DNA of 49,042 bases from an uncultured Marvinbryantia sp. (GTDB lineage Bacteria > Bacillota > Clostridia > Lachnospirales > Lachnospiraceae), in assembly GCA_934408725.1 (NCBI GenBank), contig CAKRVB010000021.1, positions 1-49,042 on the forward strand, read 5' to 3'. The translations under genes were made by a program, and so were the position numbers. The notes under the pieces are model-generated. The model worked only from the letters and a program-made list of their open reading frames with translations, was not told the origin of the DNA and did not search any database. Below, piece after piece: positions 8,716 through 14,959 of the stretch; the stretch's first letter is position 1, and every line of letters starts with the position of its first letter.

Positions 8716-8827
8716 TGTATATTTGTTTAGAACCGCATCGAGAGGTCTGGCAAGTTTTAAATAAAAGTAGATCATAGATCTGGCACATACCAGAAAGAAA
8801 GTGACATCGAGAATAAGAGTTGATGTA

Positions 8828-9045
8828 AAATCCGCTGCTAAAGATCATTGAAAAAAGGATGTGTGACAGCGGAAAGAGGGAAAATGCGAAATCCGCGGTT
8901 ATAATCCGGGGAAAAAAGAGGTGCGCGACAGCGAGAAACAAATTTGAAAGGAAATCCGCTGTCGAAAGCAGAGAAAAAACAGTATGTTGAACAGCGGAAA
9001 ATGAGATTGAACCCTATATCGCTGTTCGATTTTCAAAAAGAGTGG
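8828..9045 (+). repeat. imperfect ~62-bp tandem hairpin repeats
   Basis: Three clear units begin AAATCCGCTG, AAATCCGCGG and AAATCCGCTG at 8828, 8889 and 8952 (periods 61 and 63). Each contains a central GAAAAAA and ends GACAGCGGAAA-like, so that CCGCTG and CAGCGG can form the base of a hairpin. A decayed fourth unit starts near 9015, and a decayed one may precede at about 8766. No ORF with a ribosome-binding site covers the array. Its role is unknown. Confidence 0.7.
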
Positions 9046-9080
9046 GAATCATATGCGCAGTATGTTAAGTAATATAAAAG

Positions 9081-9099
9081 AATTGCTACAATTGTAGAT
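9081..9099 (+). repeat. second, diverged Cas12a-repeat-like sequence
   Basis: AATTGCTACAATTGTAGAT matches the 8697 copy at 16 of 19 positions in the same orientation and keeps the CTAC/GTAG stem with a four-base loop. The distance to the first copy is 384 bp, six times 64, which is the repeat-plus-spacer period of a typical Cas12a array. Confidence 0.35.
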
Positions 9100-9168
9100 C
9101 AGTGTATATTGATACGTACATATGTGACGCATTAAAACAAAAAGAGAAATTTATTGTATAAAAAGTGA

Positions 9169-9197
9169 TTGACACAAGCGGTGATTCAAAGTATAAT
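9169..9197 (+). promoter_or_regulatory. consensus sigma-A promoter
   Basis: TTGACA at 9169-9174 and TATAAT at 9192-9197 with a 17-bp spacer form a perfect consensus promoter. It reads toward the Rpn-family gene at 9496 and leaves a leader of about 290 nt. Confidence 0.85.
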
Positions 9198-9203
9198 AAA
9201 GCC

Positions 9204-9480
9204 ATATCAAAATAAGACACAAATCATATTGTCTGAGCCTTATTTCAAATGTTCCGATCAGAGTATAGGGCTATCTACAGTTTCAAAGCCGATTCGGCTG
9301 TAATATTCAGTTTTGATGAAAAGAGAATAGTGGAATTGGCGGAGAGAAGAGACATTGGATGTATAATCAGTAGGGATGCGATGTATATACAGGGTTATGG
9401 AAGAGACCATATAAAAAGATATCTGTAGTGATACGATATCTTTTCAGGTATAAATACTTATCTTTTTGCTCATTTCACAA
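9204..9480 (+). other. long 5' leader with hairpins ahead of the Rpn-family gene
   Basis: Between the consensus promoter and the start codon there is no ORF with an RBS. AAAAGATATC at 9414-9423 and GATATCTTTT at 9435-9444 form a perfect 10-bp stem with an 11-nt loop, and CAAAATAAG/CTTATTTC form another weaker stem near 9208-9246. The first stem has only four Ts in its arm and no longer run after it, so it is a weak terminator at best. I do not recognise a known riboswitch. Confidence 0.45.
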
Positions 9481-9495
9481 AAAGGAGCAGGAAAG

Positions 9496-10383
9496 ATGGA
9501 GAAGGAAAACCGTGAGGTAAAGAGTAGCGTATTTGCAGATTTATTTTATGAGGACGAAAGCGCAGAAAAAAACATTATTTCCCTGTATAATGCGCTGCAT
9601 GAGGAACCACTGCCGGAAGAAACACAGATTGAAAAGATCCATGTTGGAGATGCGATTTACATGAATCTGAAGAATGACATATCTTTTGGTGTTGGTGGAA
9701 AGACCATTATAATGGGAGAACATCAGAGTACAGTGAATGAGAATATGCCACTTAGAAATTTACTGTACATCGGAAGAGTATATGAACAGATTGTACCCTC
9801 GGAAGCACGTTATCGAAAGAAAAGAGTGACACTGGCAAAATCAGAGTTTTATACTTTTTATAATGGCATAGAAAAAGAAGAAAAGGAAAGATGGATGAGG
9901 CTTTCCGATGCATATAAAGAAGTGAATGGAGATTCAGGACTGGAAGTAGCTGTAAAAATGATTAATATCAATCCAGACAGCCAGCATGAGATACTGGAAA
10001 AATGCCAGATTTTAAAAGAATACAGCCAGTTCATTGAAACAATAAGAAAATACCAAAATACAAAAGAAAAATTTCCGTATAGAAAAGCAATACGGGAATG
10101 TATCGAGAAAGGAATATTAAAGGATTATCTTATGAGAAGAGGAAGTGAGGTGGAAAATATGTTGCTGGCAGAATATGATTATGAAACAGATATTGCAGTA
10201 CAGAGAGAAGAAGCGCATGAAGAGGGCTATGGACAAGGCTATGGCCAGGGTTATGCGCAGGGTGAAACTATGATGGCAGAACTAACAGATAAATTGTTAG
10301 GAGCTGGACGAATCAAAGATTGCCAAAGAGCAATGAAGGATAAAGAATTCCGAAAGCAGCTTATGCAGGAATTGGGAATATAG
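9496..10383 (+). CDS. Rpn-family (PD-(D/E)XK nuclease / transposase-like) protein
   Basis: This 295-residue protein resembles the recombination-promoting nuclease/PD-(D/E)XK transposase-like family common in Lachnospiraceae. The N-terminus has the family pattern KSSVFADLFYED...IISLYNALHE. The nuclease core residues lie around NDISFGVGGKTIIMGEHQST, where an Asp and a following ExQ could form the active site. The helical middle is charged. The tail has a Gly-Tyr-Gln repeat (GYGQGYGQGYAQGE), like the low-complexity EG repeats in this family. The start is ATG 9496 with AAAGGAG 8 bp upstream, not the in-frame start at 9466. It stands alone after the repeat-bearing stretch. These genes are often multi-copy and mobile-associated; no terminal inverted repeats were seen here. 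Confidence 0.8.
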   Translation: MEKENREVKSSVFADLFYEDESAEKNIISLYNALHEEPLPEETQIEKIHVGDAIYMNLKNDISFGVGGKTIIMGEHQSTVNENMPLRNLLYIGRVYEQIVPSEARYRKKRVTLAKSEFYTFYNGIEKEEKERWMRLSDAYKEVNGDSGLEVAVKMININPDSQHEILEKCQILKEYSQFIETIRKYQNTKEKFPYRKAIRECIEKGILKDYLMRRGSEVENMLLAEYDYETDIAVQREEAHEEGYGQGYGQGYAQGETMMAELTDKLLGAGRIKDCQRAMKDKEFRKQLMQELGI

Positions 10384-10415
10384 GCTTTATAACATATTTA
10401 TAAAGAGTTTTTCGC

Positions 10416-10544
10416 ATGGGTAAAATTTTAGTAATTGGCAGTCTGGCGTGGATGTATCTGGTTGATTACAAAAGAAAGCGACATTGCAGGAAGTTCTGGA
10501 AAAATGAAAGAAAAAACAGTAGAAGGAGTACGGGCAACACATGA
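10416..10544 (+). CDS. candidate 42-aa micro-ORF coupled to the MYG1-like gene
   Basis: An ATG at 10416 opens a 42-codon frame: a short hydrophobic stretch (ILVIGSLAWMYLV) and then a very basic tail ending RRSTGNT. AAAGAG lies 8 bp upstream. The stop TGA overlaps the ATG of the next gene as ATGA, the classic sign of translational coupling. It could be a small membrane peptide or only a leader ORF. No family is recognised. Confidence 0.4.
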   Translation: MGKILVIGSLAWMYLVDYKRKRHCRKFWKNERKNSRRSTGNT

Positions 10545-11773
10545 ATCAATTGTTATCAGAAATCAGAAAGAAAGATGCATCTGCTTTCACTCACGGCGGA
10601 AAGTTCCATGCAGATGATGTATTTTCAGCAGCGCTGTTATTATATTTGAATCCGGAGATTCAGATTGAGCGTGGCAATCAGGCGCCAGAGAATTATGAAG
10701 GAATCGTGTTTGATATTGGGAGGGGAGCTTATGACCATCATCAGAAGGAAAGCCGGGTGCGGGAGAACGGAGTGCCATATGCAGCATTTGGTCTTTTGTG
10801 GGAGGCACTTGGAGCAGAGATATTAGGTGAGGATCTTGCGGCTCAGTTTGATGAATCCTTTGTACAGCCTCTGGACCAGAATGACAACACTGGAGAGAAA
10901 AACGAGCTGGCTACATTGATCGGGAATTTTAATCCAACCTGGGATGCCACAGGAGGTACGGATGAGGCTTTTTTCCAGGCAGTAAGTGTGGCTGGTATGA
11001 TCCTGGAGAATAAGTTCCAGCGATATCTTGGAAATGAGCGGGCAGATAAGCGGGTGGAAGAAGTGCTTCAGGTGCATGAAGCGGATCTCAAAGCCGGCAA
11101 GATCCCGGCTGAGCAGGAAAGGATTCTGATACTTCCAGAATTTGTGCCATGTCAGAAGCATCTGTCTGAGACAAAGATTGCATTTGTCATATTCCCATCT
11201 AATCGTGGAGGATATTGTATACAGCCACAAAAGCGAGAATATTCTATGAACTACAAATGCAGCTTCACAGAAGAGTGGCTTGGGCTGGAAAAGGAAGAAT
11301 TGGTAAAGGCAACCGGTTTGGAGAGTGCCGGATTCTGTCATAAAGGTGGCTTTCTGATGACCACAGGAACTCTGGAAGATGCTGTAAAAGCCTGTGAGAT
11401 CAGTCTTCAGGTCTTTCACGAAGAACCCAAGATTGTGAATCTGGGAGGATCAGTGGAGAGTGATGCGCTTCTGCGCCAGCTTCCAGAAATGCAATCCGTA
11501 CAGATCGTGCATATGGATCTGCCAGATGTCCCAGAACTGAACCTGGAGGGAATCTATGGGGAAGTGGCTATGGAAAAAGCAGAGTGGAAAAGTCTGGTGA
11601 AAGAGCAGGTAAAGAAGATACTGAAGGTAAAGCCAGAGGCTGTCTACATAGAAGGCAACGTATTCTCCACTTACCCGATTATACACATATTGCGGAAAAA
11701 GCATGTTCCAGTGTTGACAACTGTGGAAAAAGACGGCGAGAAGCGGATTGTGCGGATTCCATCTGGATCGTGA
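10541..11773 (+). CDS. MYG1-family protein with an extra C-terminal domain
   Basis: Residues 1-~290 match the MYG1/UPF0160 family, a DHH-like metal-dependent fold for which 3'-5' RNA exonuclease activity has been reported in eukaryotic members. Landmarks are THGGKFHADDVFSAALL (metal-binding HADD), DIGRGAYDHHQKE (DHH-like) and PLDQNDN, and the family core ends around FCHKGGFLMTTGTLEDAVKAC. Residues ~295-410 are an added domain starting KIVNLGGSVESDALLRQLPE with a second block VYIEGNVFSTYPIIHILRKK, then VPVLTTVEK. That block reminds me of the Csx20-like CRISPR-associated fold, but this is only pattern memory. AGAAGGAG lies 12 bp before the ATG, and the start overlaps a 42-codon ORF. A terminator follows at 11828. 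Confidence 0.8.
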   Translation: MNQLLSEIRKKDASAFTHGGKFHADDVFSAALLLYLNPEIQIERGNQAPENYEGIVFDIGRGAYDHHQKESRVRENGVPYAAFGLLWEALGAEILGEDLAAQFDESFVQPLDQNDNTGEKNELATLIGNFNPTWDATGGTDEAFFQAVSVAGMILENKFQRYLGNERADKRVEEVLQVHEADLKAGKIPAEQERILILPEFVPCQKHLSETKIAFVIFPSNRGGYCIQPQKREYSMNYKCSFTEEWLGLEKEELVKATGLESAGFCHKGGFLMTTGTLEDAVKACEISLQVFHEEPKIVNLGGSVESDALLRQLPEMQSVQIVHMDLPDVPELNLEGIYGEVAMEKAEWKSLVKEQVKKILKVKPEAVYIEGNVFSTYPIIHILRKKHVPVLTTVEKDGEKRIVRIPSGS

Positions 11774-11827
11774 GAGAATTGCGGAAAAACAAGGCATTTT
11801 GGTGAGTAGTTGCTATAGGACATGATG

Positions 11828-11853
11828 ATAGCGGAGTGAAGGAACTCCGCTAT
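11828..11853. terminator. hairpin terminator
   Basis: ATAGCGGAGT (11828-11837) and ACTCCGCTAT (11844-11853) form a perfect 10-bp stem with a 6-nt loop. The T-run after it is short (TGCTTT), so it may be weak. Confidence 0.6.
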
Positions 11854-11922
11854 TGCTTTGCACAGAGATAGGATACCATGAGATATTCACGTTCATAAAC
11901 AGAATCCAGATTTTTTGGCACC

Positions 11923-11995
11923 TGACAAAATTCCATAGTTTTTGAAAGATCAGAAACAAAATTCCTATGCGCAAGTCGAAATCTGATGTTATAAT
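11923..11995 (+). promoter_or_regulatory. promoter of the AraC-type gene with two ACAAAATTCC boxes
   Basis: Boxes ACAAAATTCCATAG (11925-11938) and ACAAAATTCCTATG (11956-11969) are 31 bp apart, three helical turns. TATAAT lies at 11990-11995 with no good -35, so the second box sits where an activator would touch polymerase. The same 14-mer recurs before the yeiH-like gene at 13117. Confidence 0.6.
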
Positions 11996-12054
11996 TGAAA
12001 AAATTTAGTATCGTATCTGTGAATGTGCTGAACAGATAGAATTGGGAGAAATGT

Positions 12055-13104
12055 GTGAGGAAGCAGATGTATACAGTAATGTTGGCGATCAAAAATAAAA
12101 GTATTTTGCAGGAACTGAACCGGATGCATATCTGGGGGGAAGTGTCCGGCTTTCAAATCGAGGATGTGACAGAAGATTATGAACATTTGTGCACAAGAAT
12201 AAGAGAAAAGAAACCACATTTGCTATTGCTGGAACCAGATGCTGAGAATCTGGATATGCTTATTCTGGAAGAAATAAAGCGGGAAAAATTGTGCAAAGCA
12301 GTAGCTATGGTCAGTGTGTTCCCTGACTTTAAAACGGTACGCAAATGTTTTCTGCTGGGTGTGGATGATTACTTTGTGGTTCCGTTTGAGATGAGCCAGT
12401 TTATTGCATTATTTCATAAAATAGAACATGAAGACCGTGGAAAGAGTGCAGAGGAATTCAGTCAGAAGCAAGAACTGACAGAATTATTTGAACAGACCGA
12501 CAGCCGAATCAGAGAGCGGCTGGAAGAAATATTGTGTCATGTGTTTTTGGAACATCAGGATTCCGAAGATGCACTGGCCTGTCTGAAAAGGATTTTGGAT
12601 GGAGTAGTACAGAATATCTTTGAACATCATGGATGGTTACATGCATTCTTTGAAAAGGAAGACTTTTTGTTACAGATAAAGAGCGGAGAATCCCAGGACG
12701 ATCTTATGAAAATAGGAATAGAAAATGTATATACTTTATTTACGGAATATGCAGAACTCTATCCGGCTCATGGAGAGGGACTGGATCAAATTCTTCTATA
12801 TATATTAGAAAGACCGGAAGGCGACCTGAGACAGAAAAGCATCTCAGAAGAACTCTATATCAATCGTTCTTATCTCAGTACGGTGTTTTCTGTGCAGATG
12901 GGTGTGAATTTTGTGGATTATGTCAATAATGTAAAACTGAAACGGGCGGCTTATCTGCTCACCCATACGAAAATGAAGATTATTGAGATTGCAGGTGCTC
13001 TGGATTACAAAGATATGGGATATTTTCTGAAGCGCTTTAAGGCCAAATATGGAATCACGCCATCTCAGTATCGGATTCCTGAGTCCTATGAATTCCAGAT
13101 ATAG
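12055..13104 (+). CDS. AraC-family regulator with a degenerate receiver domain
   Basis: This 349-residue regulator probably controls the adjacent exporter gene. Residues 1-~120 have a receiver-like fold (TVMLAIKNKSIL..., HLLLLEPDAENLDML, VAMVSVFPDFKTVRKCFLLGVDDYFVVPFEM), but the phosphoacceptor region reads LLLEPD, with Glu where the Asp normally is, so phosphorylation is doubtful. A helical linker spans ~130-250. The C-terminal ~100 residues are a double helix-turn-helix of AraC type (ISEELYINRSYLSTVFSVQMGVNF, KIIEIAGALDYKDMGYFLKRFKAKYGITPSQYR). The start is GTG 12055 with TGGGAGAA 4-5 bp upstream; ATG 12067 is an alternative. Boxes shared by its own promoter and the next promoter suggest it binds both, which is inference. 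Confidence 0.85.
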   Translation: MRKQMYTVMLAIKNKSILQELNRMHIWGEVSGFQIEDVTEDYEHLCTRIREKKPHLLLLEPDAENLDMLILEEIKREKLCKAVAMVSVFPDFKTVRKCFLLGVDDYFVVPFEMSQFIALFHKIEHEDRGKSAEEFSQKQELTELFEQTDSRIRERLEEILCHVFLEHQDSEDALACLKRILDGVVQNIFEHHGWLHAFFEKEDFLLQIKSGESQDDLMKIGIENVYTLFTEYAELYPAHGEGLDQILLYILERPEGDLRQKSISEELYINRSYLSTVFSVQMGVNFVDYVNNVKLKRAAYLLTHTKMKIIEIAGALDYKDMGYFLKRFKAKYGITPSQYRIPESYEFQI

Positions 13105-13113
13105 GAAAATCGT

Positions 13114-13157
13114 TTGACAAAATTCCTATGGAAAAACTGCTATATATAATCTATAGA
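13114..13157 (+). promoter_or_regulatory. promoter and putative operator of the YeiH-like operon
   Basis: TTGACA at 13114-13119 overlaps ACAAAATTCCTATG (13117-13130), an exact 14-base copy of the box before the regulator gene. TATAAT at 13145-13150 or TATAGA at 13152 could be the -10; neither gives a 17-bp spacing to TTGACA, so activator dependence is plausible. A half-matching box (AATTCC) lies 30 bp further upstream inside the end of the regulator gene. Confidence 0.6.
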
Positions 13158-13210
13158 AAATCAGTAGGGAAAAAGGTATAACATATGAAAAGCTGAGGAG
13201 GAGATAGATT

Positions 13211-14590
13211 ATGAAAGAGCAGAAGGGAGTCAACCTGCCGGTTCAGGAAGAACTGGTAATAACAGAGAAGTTTCAATGGAGTGATTTGTGGAAGAAAGAA
13301 GACTGGCTTGCAGTGTGGATTGGATTTTTCATCATTGCGGTGGGAGCAGCAGCCGTTTTGACCGGAGCATTTGATTTCAGTGCAGCAAAATTCTCCACAT
13401 GGGGAAATGGAACCAGTATTCTGGAACAGCTGAACAGTGCACTGCTTGGAAAACTGGTACTGACTGCAGTTGTGCTTGGAGTATTGTTTACAGCAGGAAA
13501 TGCATTTATGGGAACAAAGGTAAAGGTCTACTTACCGGCATTTCTGGGACTGTTTTTTCTGGCGGTGCTTGTCAGAGCGATCAGTGCAGAATATACTCTG
13601 AATCGTTATCTGGAATGGGCCTTTTTTGCAATCCTGTTTGGTATTCTGGTATCTAATACGGTAGGTGTACCAAATTGGCTGAGACCGGCTGTACAGACAG
13701 AGTTTTACATCAAGTCCGGACTGGTAATTATGGGATTTTCTGTATTGTTTTCTAATATTGTGAATTTTGGGCTTTATGGACTTGGGATTGCCTGGATTGT
13801 TACACCGATTGTAATTCTGTTTATGTGGTGGTTCGGTGTGAAGGTATTGAAAATTGATAACAAACCATTTGTAATTACCGTAGCAACAGCCACTTCTGTC
13901 TGCGGAACATCTGCAGCGATTGCAGTAGGCGCAGCCAGCAAGGCAAAGAAGAATGATCTGTCTATGGCAGTATCGATTTCCATTATTTTTACCGTATTAA
14001 TGATGGTGTTTGAACCGGTGTTGATCCGTGTATTTGGTCTGGGAGAAATGATGGGTGGCGCACTCATTGGAGGAACCGTGGATTCCACGGGAGCCGTAAC
14101 AGTAGCTGGTACAGCTCTGGGAGAGACAGCACAGACGGTAGCAGTGCTGGTAAAATCCATACAGAATATTCTCATTGGATTTATTGCATTTGCAGTAGCA
14201 GTATTTTTTGCAACAAAAGTCGAACAGAACAGAGAAAACGCAGCACGCAGCATTGGTGCAGCCGAGATCTGGTATCGTCTGCCGAAGTTTATTCTGGGCT
14301 TCTTTGCAGCATCCCTGATTGCATCCTTTGTGTTTGTTCCGGTGGTCGGAAAAGCTAATGTATCAGCGATCAACAGTGTGCTGGATCAGTATAAGAACTG
14401 GGCTTTTGTACTTGCTTTCACCAGCATTGGTCTGGACACCAACTTCCGTGAACTGAAAGAACAGTTCCAGGGTGGCAAACCACTGACCCTGTATATTGTA
14501 GGACAGTTGTTTAATATTGTGTTGACCTTTGCGGCAGTCTATCTGTTACTGAGTGGAAAGTTCTTCCCACTGCCACATCTTTCTATATAG
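13211..14590 (+). CDS. YeiH-family putative sulfate exporter
   Basis: This 459-residue integral membrane protein belongs to the YeiH/UPF0324 family, annotated as putative sulfate exporters. I count ten or more hydrophobic helices. Family landmarks are LFGILVSNTVGVPNWLRPAVQTEFYIKSGLVIMG, split here as GILVSNTVG and FYIKSGLVIMG; then ATATSVCGTSAAIAVGAAS, GALIGGTVDSTGAV and FTSIGLDTNFRELK. The N-terminal ~35 residues are hydrophilic and cytoplasmic. RBS GAGGAGGAGATAG precedes the ATG at 13211. It lies between its likely AraC-type regulator and a small membrane protein. The physiological substrate is unproven for the family. Confidence 0.88.
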   Translation: MKEQKGVNLPVQEELVITEKFQWSDLWKKEDWLAVWIGFFIIAVGAAAVLTGAFDFSAAKFSTWGNGTSILEQLNSALLGKLVLTAVVLGVLFTAGNAFMGTKVKVYLPAFLGLFFLAVLVRAISAEYTLNRYLEWAFFAILFGILVSNTVGVPNWLRPAVQTEFYIKSGLVIMGFSVLFSNIVNFGLYGLGIAWIVTPIVILFMWWFGVKVLKIDNKPFVITVATATSVCGTSAAIAVGAASKAKKNDLSMAVSISIIFTVLMMVFEPVLIRVFGLGEMMGGALIGGTVDSTGAVTVAGTALGETAQTVAVLVKSIQNILIGFIAFAVAVFFATKVEQNRENAARSIGAAEIWYRLPKFILGFFAASLIASFVFVPVVGKANVSAINSVLDQYKNWAFVLAFTSIGLDTNFRELKEQFQGGKPLTLYIVGQLFNIVLTFAAVYLLLSGKFFPLPHLSI

Positions 14591-14609
14591 GAAAAGAGGT
14601 TTGCAAAAG

Positions 14610-14885
14610 ATGAAGAAAAAAGCACATGTTTTTCACATCCTGAATATTGTCGTGTTAATGGTTGCATTAGCAGTAGCAGCCTATATTATGGCACATGGAA
14701 TGGGGCTGATTGACAGTCTGGATTTTGGGGCGGGTGCATATTATTATGCGGATATTCCAGAATTTGCCAAATATACAGATGGCAGCGCCTACCTGTCACC
14801 GGTACCGATGTGGGCATTGATTGTGTTGTTCATGATATGGGGAGCCATTGTATACAAAGTATGGAAATGGATGGATCGAAAGTAG
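14610..14885 (+). CDS. small two-helix membrane protein next to the YeiH-like exporter
   Basis: The 91-residue product has two predicted membrane helices, near residues 9-28 (ILNIVVLMVALAVAAYIMAH) and 66-86 (MWALIVLFMIWGAIVYKVWK), joined by a Tyr-rich loop (GAGAYYYADIPEFAKY). The ATG at 14610 has AAAGAGGT ten bases upstream; the frame could be opened further upstream inside the exporter gene, but that lacks an RBS. It starts 19 bp after the exporter stop and ends at a strong terminator, so it is probably co-expressed as an accessory subunit. No known family is recognised. Confidence 0.75.
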   Translation: MKKKAHVFHILNIVVLMVALAVAAYIMAHGMGLIDSLDFGAGAYYYADIPEFAKYTDGSAYLSPVPMWALIVLFMIWGAIVYKVWKWMDRK

Positions 14886-14901
14886 AAATGTAAAAGTAGA
14901 C

Positions 14902-14941
14902 ATATAGCACTGAGTTCTTTCCAGCTCAGTGCTATATTTTT
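14902..14941. terminator. bidirectional intrinsic terminator
   Basis: A perfect 13-bp stem (14902-14914 with 14925-14937) carries a 10-nt loop, with four Ts after it on + and A/T-rich sequence on the other side. It separates the YeiH unit from the convergent YesN-like gene. Confidence 0.9.
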
Positions 14942-14959
14942 AGATCGTGATAATAGATA

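Noticed and set aside
8697..9099. a functional CRISPR array
   Set aside because: Only two repeats are recognisable, the interior units are similar to each other across their full length instead of carrying unique spacers, and no cas gene is in the window.
13774..14373. 199-codon minus-strand frame opposite the YeiH-like gene
   Set aside because: Low-complexity Thr/Ala-rich translation without an RBS; it mirrors the hydrophobic codons of the membrane protein.
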